Positions 55,663-64,000 of a stretch of 64,000 bases of DNA are shown here, piece by piece (the first letter of the stretch is position 1; every line of letters starts with the position of its first letter). The position numbers were made by a program, and so were the translations under genes. The stretch comes from Streptomyces sp. DH12 (GTDB lineage: Bacteria > Actinomycetota > Actinomycetes > Streptomycetales > Streptomycetaceae): the NCBI RefSeq assembly GCF_020873895.1, contig NZ_JAHWGT010000011.1:62001-126000 (forward strand), given 5' to 3'. The notes under the pieces were generated by a model. The model saw only the letters and a program-made list of their open reading frames with translations. It searched no databases and was not told where the DNA came from.

Positions 55663-56532
55663 TCAGGCCGAGGCCGGGTCGGCCGCGGCCGCCGCGTCGG
55701 GCGCGCCGGCGGGGCCCGCCGGCTCGGGAACGGGCGAGGGAGAGGGGTCGGCGACCTCTCCGGCCTCGGCCGCGGCCTTCGCCGCGGCTTCCCGCTCGTC
55801 CGCGGCGGCACGGATGGCCCGCCAGGCGGACTCCGCGGCCTGCTGCTCCGCTTCCTTCTTGCTGCGGCCGGTGCCGGTGCCGTACGAGACACCACCGACG
55901 CGGGCGGCAGCAGTGAAGGTCTTCTCGTGGTCCGGACCCGTCTCGGTGACCAGGTACTCCGGAACGCCGAGGCCCTCGGCCGCGGTCAGCTCCTGGAGGC
56001 TGGTCTTCCAGTCCAGGCCGGCGCCGAGGTTCGAGGACTTCTCGATCAGCGGGTCGAAGAGCCGGTGCACCAGCTCGGACGCCGCGTCGAGGCCCTGGTC
56101 GAGGTAGACCGCGCCGATCACCGCTTCGAGGGTGTCGGCGAGGATGGACGCCTTGTCCCGGCCGCCCGTGCCCTCTTCACCGCGGCCGAGCCGGATGAAG
56201 GAGCCCAGGTCGAGGCCGCGGCCGACCTCCGCCAGCGCACGCGAGTTGACCACCGCGGCCCGCAACTTGGCCAGCTGGCCTTCGGGCAGGTCGGGGTGGG
56301 TGCGGTACAGCGTGTCCGTGACCACCAGGCCGAGCACGGAGTCCCCGAGGAACTCCAGCCGCTCGTTGGTGGGCAGACCGCCGTTCTCGTACGCGTACGA
56401 ACGGTGGGTCAGCGCACGCACCAGAAGGGCGGACTCGAGCTGGTACCCGAGCCGCCCTTCCAGAAGCGTGTGGGACGAGGCCGTGTTGTCCGCCTGCTTC
56501 TTGGCGTCATCCGCCGTTGTGTGGCTAGACAC
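55663..56532 (-). CDS. rnc: Ribonuclease III
   Basis: This is a 289-residue double-strand RNA endonuclease; in Streptomyces it is also the AbsB regulator of antibiotic synthesis. The signature [16 protein letters not shown] carries the catalytic acidic residues, [13 protein letters not shown] the second metal site, and a dsRNA-binding domain ([32 protein letters not shown]) is present. The last 50 residues are Ala/Glu/Pro-rich. GTG 56532. Confidence 0.96.
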   Translation of the reverse strand: MSSHTTADDAKKQADNTASSHTLLEGRLGYQLESALLVRALTHRSYAYENGGLPTNERLEFLGDSVLGLVVTDTLYRTHPDLPEGQLAKLRAAVVNSRALAEVGRGLDLGSFIRLGRGEEGTGGRDKASILADTLEAVIGAVYLDQGLDAASELVHRLFDPLIEKSSNLGAGLDWKTSLQELTAAEGLGVPEYLVTETGPDHEKTFTAAARVGGVSYGTGTGRSKKEAEQQAAESAWRAIRAAADEREAAAKAAAEAGEVADPSPSPVPEPAGPAGAPDAAAAADPASA

Positions 56533-56552
56533 GGTGCCTCTCACCAGCCCGC

Positions 56553-56726
56553 TCAGACCGAGAGGACCTGGCGCTTGTTGTACGTGCCGCAGCTGGGGCA
56601 CGCGATGTGCTGCAGCTTCGGCTCCTGGCAACGCTCGCACGAAACCAGGGTGGGGACCGCAGCCTTCCACTGCGACCGGCGGTGGCGCGTGTTGCTGCGC
56701 GACATCTTCCGCTTCGGAACAGCCAC
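56553..56726 (-). CDS. rpmF: 50S ribosomal protein L32
   Basis: This is a 57-residue large-subunit protein. [20 protein letters not shown] is followed by a zinc knuckle with C-ER-C and C-PS-C. GTG 56726. It is cotranscribed after the DUF177 gene, 2 bp away. Confidence 0.96.
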   Translation of the reverse strand: MAVPKRKMSRSNTRHRRSQWKAAVPTLVSCERCQEPKLQHIACPSCGTYNKRQVLSV

Positions 56727-56728
56727 GG

Positions 56729-57343
56729 CTACTTCTCCTGCTTCTCGTCGACGCCCGCTTCGGCGCCGCTCATGTCGTCCTTCTCGTCGGTTCCGAGTGA
56801 ACCGGCGAGTCCCTGCAGTGCCGCCCAACGGATGTCGACGGCGTCATGGTGGTGGTCCGGGTTCTCGTTCAGGTCGACGCCGCATTCGGCGCACAGCCCG
56901 GCACAGTCCTCCCGGCACACCGGCTGCATCGGCAGTGCGAGCACCACCGCATCACGCAGCACGGGCTCGAGGTCGAACATGCCGTCCTCGAGGGGGGTGA
57001 TGTCCTCGTCGTCCTCGACGTCGTCGTCCGCGGCCGCCTTGCGGTGGCCCCGGGCATCGCCGCCGTCGGGGTCGGGATACGAGAACATCTCCTGGTAGTC
57101 CGCGGCGACCTCTCGGCGCAGCGGCTCCAGACACCTTACGCACTCCCCCTGAGCCGTGGCACGGGCGGTGCCCGTGACGAGCACCCCTTCCATGACCGAC
57201 TCGAGGCGGAGGTCGAGCTCGACGGGCGAGCCCTCCGGTACGCCGATGACTCCGTCGATGCCGAGGTCGGCGGGGGCCGCCACCTCGCGGGTGATCCGCT
57301 GGAGGGCACCAGGACGCCGCCCCAGCTCGTGCGTGTCGAACAC
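56729..57343 (-). CDS. DUF177 (YceD-like) 23S rRNA accumulation protein
   Basis: This is a protein of 204 residues from the GTG at 57343. It has a CVRCLEPL motif and the cysteine pair [13 protein letters not shown], then [17 protein letters not shown]177 proteins sit before rpmF in most bacteria and are linked to 23S rRNA levels. The conserved LDHRNPL segment lies just upstream of this GTG, so the true start is probably CTG 57376 (11 codons earlier, with AGGAAG 4 nt upstream); no ATG, GTG or TTG is available there. Confidence 0.85.
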   Translation of the reverse strand: MFDTHELGRRPGALQRITREVAAPADLGIDGVIGVPEGSPVELDLRLESVMEGVLVTGTARATAQGECVRCLEPLRREVAADYQEMFSYPDPDGGDARGHRKAAADDDVEDDEDITPLEDGMFDLEPVLRDAVVLALPMQPVCREDCAGLCAECGVDLNENPDHHHDAVDIRWAALQGLAGSLGTDEKDDMSGAEAGVDEKQEK

Positions 57344-57561
57344 GAGGGGGTTGCGGTGGTCGAGGCGCGTACTCAGGGCTCTTCCTGCTTTCGGAATCTT
57401 TCGGAATCGGGAGGGGCCGCCTCACTCGTGCGCCCGTCGTCGCGACGGGGGCCGGGTGGGCAGCCGGGACCGCGGACGTACTCGCGACCGAAGAGCCAGG
57501 ATACTGGACGCTTCGCCCAGGGCCCAATCGGGGCGGTCGCGGGCGGGAGGGGCGACCGGGG

Positions 57562-58752
57562 TCAGCGGCCCTGGCCGTGGCCCTGCTCGTAGCGGCGCAG
57601 CTGCTCCAGGTCGATCATGCCGGTGTCGAAGAAGCTCGTCTCGTCCAGTGCGCCGCCCTGCTGCGCCGGCGGGAGCGGGGGCGCCGGGGGCTGCTGCTGG
57701 TAGGCGTACGGGTCGGGGTCGCCGCCGTAGCCCTGGGGCTGGGCGTAACCGGCCTGGTCGTAGCCCTGGGTGCCGCCGTGGTCGTAGCCCTGGGGAGCGG
57801 GGGCCTGGGCGTACCCCTGGGGGTCCTGGGCGGCGTAGCCCTGGGGCGTCTGGTCGTACCCCTGCTGCTGGTAGGCGTACGCGTCCTGCCGGTACGCGTA
57901 GGCGTCCTGCGGCTGCGGGTCCGCGTAGCCGTACGGGTCGGGCTGCCGGGCGGGCGGCGGCGGGGCCTGCGGCGGTACGGGGACGGCTGGGGGCACGGCG
58001 GGCGCCGCGGCCGGCTGGGGGTCGGCGAGCTCGGCGAGGCCTGCCAGGTAGTCGGCGTCGCTGGTGTGCGGCTGGAGCGGGCCCGCGGCGTCCTGGGCGG
58101 CCATGTGCTCGCCGAGGGCGTCGGCCTCGGACCGGCCGTGGAGCTTCTGGCGGCCGCGGCCGACCGCTTCGAGGGTCTTGCTGAGGACGGCCTCGAAGGC
58201 GCTCAGCTTGGCGTCGACGTAGGCGTCGGCCCGCTGGACGAGGGTCTGCGGGTCGGAGCTGTGCTCGGGGGCGTCCTCGTCGGCGTACCCCTGCTCGTCC
58301 AGGCCCGGGCCGCGGCCGAGGAGCTTCTCGCGCCCGCGGTCGACGGAGCCGATGGTCTTGGTGAGGACGACCTCGAAGTTGGCGAGCTTGGAGTCGACGT
58401 AGTCGTCGGCCTCGGCGCGGATCTCCTCGGCCTCGCGGCGGGCGTCGGCGAGGATGCGGTCGGCCTCCTCCTGCGACCTGCGGGCCACCTGGCTGTCGGA
58501 GACGAGGGAGCCGCGCTCGGCGTGGGCCGCCTCGATGATCCGCTCGGCCTCGCGGCGGGCCTGCTCGACCAGCTGCTCGCGGCCGCCGATGAGCTGTTCG
58601 GCCTGGGCGAGGGAGCCCGGCAGGGCCTGGCGCACCTCGTCCAGCATCGCGAGCAGTTCCGCTCGGTTCACCACGCAGGAGGCCGACATGGGCATGGAGC
58701 GGGCGTTCCCGACCGCCTCGACGATGTCGTCGAGCTTCTTCTGCACGTCCAC
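57562..58752 (-). CDS. DivIVA-like coiled-coil protein with a Tyr/Gln/Gly-rich tail
   Basis: This is a 396-residue cytoplasmic protein. The start (MDVQKKLDDIVEAVGNARSM) is followed by a long coiled coil (LIGGREQLVEQARREAERII, EEADRILADARREAEEIRAE), repeats of DSKLANFEVVLTKTIGSVDR and DAKLSAFEAVLSKTLEAVGR, and a low-complexity tail of about 130 residues with many QGY, YAY and QQQ units. It resembles streptomycete cell-division or ATP-synthase-b-like proteins. GTG 58752 is the likely start; the frame is open to 58833. The role is inferred from architecture. Confidence 0.75.
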   Translation of the reverse strand: MDVQKKLDDIVEAVGNARSMPMSASCVVNRAELLAMLDEVRQALPGSLAQAEQLIGGREQLVEQARREAERIIEAAHAERGSLVSDSQVARRSQEEADRILADARREAEEIRAEADDYVDSKLANFEVVLTKTIGSVDRGREKLLGRGPGLDEQGYADEDAPEHSSDPQTLVQRADAYVDAKLSAFEAVLSKTLEAVGRGRQKLHGRSEADALGEHMAAQDAAGPLQPHTSDADYLAGLAELADPQPAAAPAVPPAVPVPPQAPPPPARQPDPYGYADPQPQDAYAYRQDAYAYQQQGYDQTPQGYAAQDPQGYAQAPAPQGYDHGGTQGYDQAGYAQPQGYGGDPDPYAYQQQPPAPPLPPAQQGGALDETSFFDTGMIDLEQLRRYEQGHGQGR

Positions 58753-58863
58753 CGTGTGCTCGCCACTCTCTACAGCCGGATGGGAAGACGGACGCCACGA
58801 CTGTACGGCCAGCGGGCGTCCGCCGGAGACCATCTGACGTTTCGTCAGACGATCACCCGGGGG

Positions 58864-59373
58864 TCACTTCTCGCGCAGCCGGGCCACCAGCGCCTCGTGG
58901 ACGGCCGGCGGCAGCAGGTGCGAGACGTCGCCGCCCCACGCCGCCACCTCCTTGACCAGGGAGGAGGAGAGGAAGCTGTAGGTGGGATTGGTCGGGACGA
59001 AGAGGGTCTCGACACCGGTGAGGCCGTTGTTCATCTGGGCCATCTGCAACTCGTAGTCGAAGTCGCTGACCGCGCGCAGCCCCTTGACGATGGCGGGGAT
59101 GCCGCGGTCCTTGCAGAAGTCGACCAGCAGCCCGTGGTGGGCCTCGACCTCGACGTTGTCGTAGGCGCCGGTGACCTCGCGGATCAGGTCCATGCGCTCC
59201 TCGACGGTGAACAGGCCCTGCTTCGACTTGTTGATCATCACGGCCACGTGCACGACGTCGTACAGCTTGGAGGCGCGGGCGATGATGTCGAGATGTCCGT
59301 TGGTGATGGGGTCGAACGACCCCGGACAGACTGCTCGGCGCAACTGAAGTCCCTCGCTCTCCGGTCCGGTCAT
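58864..59373 (-). CDS. coaD: Phosphopantetheine adenylyltransferase
   Basis: This is a 169-residue enzyme that makes dephospho-CoA in coenzyme A synthesis. The nucleotidyltransferase site is [16 protein letters not shown], followed by [35 protein letters not shown] and [18 protein letters not shown] 59373 overlaps the rsmD stop (ATGA). It is an essential gene in most bacteria. Confidence 0.96.
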   Translation of the reverse strand: MTGPESEGLQLRRAVCPGSFDPITNGHLDIIARASKLYDVVHVAVMINKSKQGLFTVEERMDLIREVTGAYDNVEVEAHHGLLVDFCKDRGIPAIVKGLRAVSDFDYELQMAQMNNGLTGVETLFVPTNPTYSFLSSSLVKEVAAWGGDVSHLLPPAVHEALVARLREK

Positions 59374-59954
59374 GGTGCGTCTTCGCACGTAGAGGCGGCG
59401 CGACCGTACCAAAACGTTCCCTCGCCGTAGCGACGGGCCCGTAGCGGCTCGAACCCTTCCGGCCAGCCGAATTCCCCACCCCTGGTGCTGCGCTCCACGG
59501 TGACGAGCGCGTCCTGCGCGAGCCACCCCTGGGCGCGGAGTGTGAGGAGTATCTCGCGAAGATCGTCGTCCGGGACGGCGTACGGCGGGTCCAGGAAGAC
59601 CGCGTCGTACGGCTCGGCCGGCGCGGGGCCCGCGGTGGCCTGCTCGGCCCGGCCGGTGCGGACCTCGGCGCCCGGCAGGCCGAGGGCCCGGACGTTCTCC
59701 CGGACGGTGCGGGCGGCCCGGGCGTCGGCCTCGACGAGCAGGACGTGCGAGGCGCCGCGGGAGAGGGCCTCCAGCCCCACGGCGCCCGAACCGGCGTACA
59801 GGTCGGCGACGCGGATGCCGTCGAGGGTGCCGAGCAGCGACTCCCAGGTGGAGAACAGGCCCTCGCGCGCCCGGTCCGAGGTGGGTCGGGTGCCGTTGCC
59901 CGGCGGTACGGCCAGGCGGCGTCCGCCGGCCGCGCCGGCGATCACGCGGGTCAT
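59370..59954 (-). CDS. rsmD: 16S rRNA (guanine-N2)-methyltransferase RsmD
   Basis: This is a 194-residue enzyme that methylates G966. SAM site [20 protein letters not shown], and the catalytic DPPY motif ([11 protein letters not shown]). ATG 59954 gives the family start [19 protein letters not shown]. It is coupled to coaD by a 4-bp overlap. Confidence 0.95.
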   Translation of the reverse strand: MTRVIAGAAGGRRLAVPPGNGTRPTSDRAREGLFSTWESLLGTLDGIRVADLYAGSGAVGLEALSRGASHVLLVEADARAARTVRENVRALGLPGAEVRTGRAEQATAGPAPAEPYDAVFLDPPYAVPDDDLREILLTLRAQGWLAQDALVTVERSTRGGEFGWPEGFEPLRARRYGEGTFWYGRAASTCEDAP

Positions 59955-59979
59955 GTCGGTCCTTGTCTCGGTCGTCCCC

Positions 59980-60082
59980 GGGCGTCGGTCGTCCGCCGGC
60001 GGGGTCGGGGTCGGGCTCGGGCTCGGGCTGAGGCTCGGGCCCGGGCCGTCGGCGGGCGTCGGTCGTCCGCGGGCGTCGGTCG
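59980..60082. repeat. GGGCGTCGGTCGTCCGC direct repeats and GGGCTC microrepeats
   Basis: The 17-mer occurs at 59980-59996 and 60054-60070, with a 12-nt partial copy at 60071-60082. Between them is a run of GGGGTC/GGGCTC units. It lies in the leader of rsmD, downstream of recG. Confidence 0.6.
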
Positions 60083-60132
60083 GCTCCCGCGGTCTCGGTT
60101 CCACGATATGGGCAGAGCGGTCCGGGCGTGCG

Positions 60133-62316
60133 TCAGCCCTTCTCCAGGTACTGCTCCCGCTCCTCGTCGAGGAGGGCGGCCAGCGCGGTGCGCAGCTCCG
60201 GGAGGTGCTCCAGCCCGGGGTCGGCGGCGACGACGGCCACCGCCTCCTCGCGGGCGGCGGCGATGACCTCCTCGTCCTCGATGACGGCCAGCACGCGCAG
60301 GGAGGAGCGGACGCCCGACTGGGCCTGGCCGAGCACGTCGCCCTCGCGGCGCTGCTCCAGGTCGATGCGGGACAGCTCGAAGCCGTCGAGGGTGGCGGCG
60401 ACGGCGGCGAGGCGCCCGCGGGCCGGGCTCGCCTCGGGCATCTCGGTGACCAGGAGGCAGAGCCCCGGGGCGGAGCCGCGACCCACCCGGCCGCGCAGCT
60501 GGTGCAGCTGGGAGACGCCGAACCGGTCCGCGTCCATGATCACCATGGCGGTGGCGTTGGGGACGTTCACGCCGACCTCGATGACGGTCGTCGCGACCAG
60601 GACGTCGACGTCGCCCGCGGCGAAGCGGCGCATCACGGCGTCCTTGTCGTCGGGGGCCATCCTGCCGTGCAGGGCCTCGACGCGCAGGCCCGCCAGCGGG
60701 CCCTTCGCGAGCTGGTCGGCGACGTCCAGGACGGCGAGCGGCGGCCGCTTGTCGGCCCCGTCCTCGGCGGCCTTCCTCTTCTCGTCCTTCCTCTCGTCCT
60801 CCTCGTCGCCGATGCGGGGGCAGACCACGTACGCCTGGTGGCCGCCCTCCACCTCCTCGCGGACCCGCTCCCAGGCGCGGGCCAGGAAGTGCGGCTTGTC
60901 GGCGGCGGGCACGACGTGGCTGGCGATCGGGGAGCGGCCGGCGGGCAGCTGGTCCAGGACGGAGGTCTCCAGGTCGCCGAAGACGGTCATGGCGACCGTG
61001 CGCGGGATGGGCGTGGCCGTCATGACCAGCAGGTGCGGCGGCTGCTTGCCCTTGCCGCGCAGAGCGTCGCGCTGCTCGACGCCGAAGCGGTGCTGCTCGT
61101 CCACGACCACCAGGCCCAGGTCGTGGAACTTGACCTTGTCCTCGATCAGCGCGTGGGTGCCGATGACGATGCCCGCCTCGCCGGTGACGAGGTCGAGCAG
61201 GGCCTGGCGGCGCGCGGCGGTGCTCATGGAGCCGGTGAGCAGCACGACCTTGGTGGCGTGCTCGGCACCGCCGAGCATGCCGCCCTGGGCGAGCTCGCCC
61301 ATCATCTCGGTGACGGAGCGGTGGTGCTGCTGGGCGAGGACCTCGGTCGGCGCGAGCATCGCGGCCTGCCCGCCCGCGTCGACGACGGCGAGCATCGCCC
61401 GCAGCGCGACCATCGTCTTGCCGCTGCCGACCTCGCCCTGGAGGAGGCGGTGCATGGGGTGCTCGGTGGCCAGGTCGTCGAAGATCTCCTTCGACACCTT
61501 CTGCTGGCCCTCGGTGAGGGTGAACGGCAGCCGGGCGTCGAAGGCGTCCAGCAGTCCGCCCGGGACCGGCCTGCGCGCCACCGCGGGCAGTTGGGCGTCG
61601 GCGTACCGCCGGCGGGCGAGGGCGACCTGGAGGACGAACGCCTCGTCCCACTTGAGCCGTTCGCGGGCCTCGGCGACGTCGGCCCTGGTGCGGGGGCGGT
61701 GGATCCTGCGCAGGGCGTCGGGGAGGTCGGTGAGGCCGCGGCCCTCGCGCAGCGCGGGCGGCAGCGGGTCGAGCGCGTCCGCCGCGCGGGGCAGCACCGC
61801 GTCGACCGCCTTGGCGATCTTCCAGGACTCCAGCTTGGTCGTGGCGGGGTAGATCGGGATGAGCGCCCCGGCCCAGCTGTCGACGGCGCCCTCGCCCTCC
61901 TCGCCGCGCAGCAGCTCGTACGCGGGGTGGGCGAGCTGCGTCTTGCGGTTGAAGACGGAGACCTTGCCGGAGAACATCGCGCGCGTGCCGGGCAGGAGGT
62001 CCTTGTGCGGCTTGTGGACGCCCTTGCCGAAGAAGACCAGTTGCAGCCGGCCGCTCCCGTCGGTGATGGTCACCTCCAGGCGCTGGCCGCGCCCCCTGGC
62101 GCCGTTGAACGTCAGCACGCGCGCGTCGGCGACGCGGGCCACCACCGTGACGTGCTCGTCGAGCGGCAGGTCGGCGAGCGTGGTCAGCTCGCCGCGCTCG
62201 GCGTACCGCCGCGGGTAGTGGTGCAGGAGGTCGCCGACCGTGTGCAGGTCGAGGGCCTCGGCCATCACCTTGGCCGTGGCCGGGCCGAGCACCTTCTTCA
62301 GCGGCTCACCGAGCAC
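60133..62316 (-). CDS. recG: ATP-dependent DNA helicase RecG
   Basis: This is a 727-residue branched-DNA helicase for stalled forks. The wedge OB domain (VTVVARVADARVLTF) is followed by helicase motifs: GEVGSGKT, VLAPTEVLAQQHH, DEQHRFGVEQR, MTATPIPRT, and motifs V-VI (ATTVIEVGVNVPNA, QLRGRVGR). GTG 62316 follows GGGAGGG and gives the start MLGEPLKKVLGP; an ATG at 62349 is less likely. Confidence 0.95.
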   Translation of the reverse strand: MLGEPLKKVLGPATAKVMAEALDLHTVGDLLHHYPRRYAERGELTTLADLPLDEHVTVVARVADARVLTFNGARGRGQRLEVTITDGSGRLQLVFFGKGVHKPHKDLLPGTRAMFSGKVSVFNRKTQLAHPAYELLRGEEGEGAVDSWAGALIPIYPATTKLESWKIAKAVDAVLPRAADALDPLPPALREGRGLTDLPDALRRIHRPRTRADVAEARERLKWDEAFVLQVALARRRYADAQLPAVARRPVPGGLLDAFDARLPFTLTEGQQKVSKEIFDDLATEHPMHRLLQGEVGSGKTMVALRAMLAVVDAGGQAAMLAPTEVLAQQHHRSVTEMMGELAQGGMLGGAEHATKVVLLTGSMSTAARRQALLDLVTGEAGIVIGTHALIEDKVKFHDLGLVVVDEQHRFGVEQRDALRGKGKQPPHLLVMTATPIPRTVAMTVFGDLETSVLDQLPAGRSPIASHVVPAADKPHFLARAWERVREEVEGGHQAYVVCPRIGDEEDERKDEKRKAAEDGADKRPPLAVLDVADQLAKGPLAGLRVEALHGRMAPDDKDAVMRRFAAGDVDVLVATTVIEVGVNVPNATAMVIMDADRFGVSQLHQLRGRVGRGSAPGLCLLVTEMPEASPARGRLAAVAATLDGFELSRIDLEQRREGDVLGQAQSGVRSSLRVLAVIEDEEVIAAAREEAVAVVAADPGLEHLPELRTALAALLDEEREQYLEKG

Positions 62317-62421
62317 AGCGTCCCTCCCTCGTGGTCGCAACGCCTCCATTCCACACCACGCCGCCGACAGCGGGCGGCAGCCCCGCGGCCGGGGCCCGTC
62401 AGCGCGGGGCGGGCGCGGGGG

Positions 62422-64000
62422 TCACTCGACCCCGATGAGCAGCGGCGCGTGCAACCGGCCGCCGTGGTGGACGCAGGTGTCGACAGCGAGGTGCCGGCCG
62501 CGTACGTGCGCCTCCAGACGGGACGCGAGGGTCGGCGGGGCGTCCGCGGCCAGGACCAGGGTGACCAGTTCGCCGCCGCCCGACAGCATCCGGTCCAGGA
62601 CGTCCTCGGCCGTCCGCGCCAGGTCGTCGCCGATCACGGCGACGTCGCCGTCGATGAGCCCGAGGACGTCGCCGGCCTGGCACACGCCGGCGGAGGTGAA
62701 CGACTGGTGCTCGGCGCAGGCCACTTCGCCGTACCGGGTGGCGCCGGCCGCCGCGGTCATGGCGACGACGTCCTCGTCGAAGCGGCGCCCCGGCTCGTGG
62801 ACGGCGAGCGCGGCGATGCCCTGGACGGCGGCCCGGGTGGGGATGAGGGCTACGCGGACGCCCTCGGTCCGGGCCTGCTCGGCGGCCGCGGCGGCGGTGT
62901 GGCGCAGCTCGGTCGCGTTCGGCAGGAGGACCACCTCCCGCGCGTGGGCCCGGCGGATCGCGTCGACCAGCTCGCCGCTGGCCGGGGGTTCGCCGGGGCG
63001 GGCGAGCACGGTGGTGGCGCCCGCGTGCGCGCACAGCTCGGCGAGTCCCTCACCGGGTACGACGGCGACGACGGCGCGCTGCGCCGGCTCGGCCGGTCCC
63101 GCGGCGGCCCTGGCGGCGTCGCCGGCGAAGTGGGTGACGCGGATGCGGTGCGGGCGGCCCGCCTCGATGCCGGCCTCCAGGGCGGCGCCCGCGTCGTCGA
63201 CGTGGACGTGGACGTTCCACAGCCCGTCCCCGCCGACGACGACCAGGGAGTCGCCGAGGGTGTCGAGGCGGTCGCGCAGCCGGGCCACCGCGTCGTCGTC
63301 CGCCTCCAGCAGGTAGATCACCTCGTACGCGGGCCCGTCCGCCGCGCAGGGCTCCCCCGGGGCCGGCGCGGCGGGGCGCGGCGTGTCGGCGCCGCGGCGG
63401 GGGCGGCGCGTACGGGCGGGTGACTCGCCCGAGACGGCCTCCAGGAGGGCGCCCAGCACGGTGACGAGGCCGCGGCCGCCGGCGTCCACGACCCCGGCGC
63501 GGGCGAGCACGGCGAGCTGGGCCGGCGTCTCCTCCAGGGCGGCGCGGGCACCCTCGTACGCGGCGCGGGCCACGGCCTCCGGCGAGGGGCCGCCGGCCGC
63601 GGCGGCCGCCGGGTCACCGGCCGACGCGCCACCGCCCGTGGAAGCAGCGTCCGGGGAGGGAGCCTCCGGGGAAGCAGCGTCCGGGGAGGCAGCCTCCGTG
63701 GAGGCAGCGCCCACCGAGGCGTCGGCCGCGCGGGCGGCCGCCGCGGCGACGCTCAGGATCGTGCCCTCGACGGGGTGCGCCACGGCCTGACGGGCGGCGG
63801 CGGAGGCGGTGCGCAGCGCCTGTGCGAGGTGGGGTCCGTCACAGCCGCGGGACAGGACGCCGGCCATGCCGCGCAGCAGCTGCGCCAGGATGGTGCCGGA
63901 GTTGCCGCGGGCGCCGATCAGCGCGCCGTGGGCCATCGCGCGCACGGCGTCGGCGGGGCCCGGGGTGGTGCCGCCCGCGGCGTGCGCCGTGAAGACGGCC
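62422..64000 (-). CDS. DhaL/DegV-domain protein (YloV-type), N-terminus outside window
   Basis: This is at least 526 residues. The N-terminal DhaL-like (Dak phosphatase) part has AHGALIGARGNSGTILAQLL and VDAGGRGLVTVLGALL. A Ser/Ala/Pro-rich repeat of about 45 residues interrupts it. The C-terminal region (EVVLLPNATELRHTAAAAAE, GLIDGDVAVIGDDLA) matches the YloV/FakA family C-terminus. FakA proteins phosphorylate fatty acids with FakB, but YloV homologs in actinomycetes are less clear. It lies upstream of recG on the same strand, as in many genomes. Confidence 0.88.
   Translation of the reverse strand, partial: AVFTAHAAGGTTPGPADAVRAMAHGALIGARGNSGTILAQLLRGMAGVLSRGCDGPHLAQALRTASAAARQAVAHPVEGTILSVAAAAARAADASVGAASTEAASPDAASPEAPSPDAASTGGGASAGDPAAAAAGGPSPEAVARAAYEGARAALEETPAQLAVLARAGVVDAGGRGLVTVLGALLEAVSGESPARTRRPRRGADTPRPAAPAPGEPCAADGPAYEVIYLLEADDDAVARLRDRLDTLGDSLVVVGGDGLWNVHVHVDDAGAALEAGIEAGRPHRIRVTHFAGDAARAAAGPAEPAQRAVVAVVPGEGLAELCAHAGATTVLARPGEPPASGELVDAIRRAHAREVVLLPNATELRHTAAAAAEQARTEGVRVALIPTRAAVQGIAALAVHEPGRRFDEDVVAMTAAAGATRYGEVACAEHQSFTSAGVCQAGDVLGLIDGDVAVIGDDLARTAEDVLDRMLSGGGELVTLVLAADAPPTLASRLEAHVRGRHLAVDTCVHHGGRLHAPLLIGVE

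Noticed and set aside
59485-63423. Very long open frame on the plus strand, antisense to coaD, rsmD, recG and the YloV-type gene
   Set aside because: Open only because of extreme GC bias; the translation is Arg/Gly/Asp-rich low complexity and four convincing genes occupy the other strand.

Overview
This window looks like a core segment of a Streptomyces (or very close actinomycete) chromosome. Base composition is extremely GC-rich throughout. Starts are often GTG, stops are mostly TGA, and many genes overlap by 1-4 bp. The gene content includes lineage markers: the sporulation sigma factor whiG, the differentiation regulator nsdA, the amtB-glnK-glnD block with a GlnR box, and four adjacent type I signal peptidases. 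I see no integrase, transposase, phage gene, CRISPR array, rRNA or convincing tRNA.

Layout, left to right. (1) 1-2.8 kb: a truncated aldehyde dehydrogenase diverges from an Lrp/AsnC regulator and a class III aminotransferase, together suggesting amine or polyamine catabolism. (2) 3.0-6.1 kb: an ABC ATPase with a degenerate signature motif, its membrane partner, and a LOG-family protein. (3) 6.2-10.2 kb: thiBPQ thiamine uptake genes preceded by a TPP riboswitch and a 15-bp hairpin. (4) 10.2-16.1 kb (minus): rpsB-tsf-pyrH-frr-cdsA-rlmN, linking translation, ribosome recycling and lipid synthesis. (5) 16.3-24.7 kb: an M23 peptidase, a TetR regulator, whiG, dprA, a ComM-like ATPase, YraN, a DUF2469 protein, a NUDIX hydrolase and sipZ. 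(6) 24.9-31.4 kb (minus): rpsP-khpA-rimM-trmD-rplS-sipW-sipX-sipY, preceded by a SprT-like zinc protein. (7) 31.8-43.2 kb: a methyltransferase, ffh, glnD-glnK-amtB, nsdA, a primase-like protein and ftsY. (8) 43.2-51.1 kb: an NCS1 permease, a glucose-permease-like MFS gene, smc, a small coiled-coil protein and acylphosphatase. (9) 51.3-54.5 kb: the least conserved part, with a CAP-domain secreted protein, a gene remnant, a lipoprotein and a flavodoxin-like protein. (10) 54.7-64 kb (minus): mutM, rnc, rpmF, a DUF177 protein, a DivIVA-like coiled-coil protein, coaD, rsmD, recG and a truncated DhaL/DegV-type protein.

Functionally the window combines translation machinery, both protein halves of the SRP pathway (ffh, ftsY) next to the signal peptidases that act after it, chromosome maintenance (smc, recG, mutM, dprA) and nitrogen sensing.

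I did not find a large undescribed system. The most unexplained signal is the 46148-46260 interval between smc and the MFS sugar permease. It holds four copies of the octamer ACTTGAAG spaced exactly 35 bp apart, a 9-bp-arm palindrome centred on the third copy, and a good promoter whose start region carries the LacI-type palindrome GCAACGTTGC. Other points worth checking are a probable CTG start in the DUF177 gene, a 112-bp sipX/sipY overlap, a primase-like protein lacking the usual DxD motif, and a tyrosine/glutamine-rich low-complexity tail on the DivIVA-like protein.
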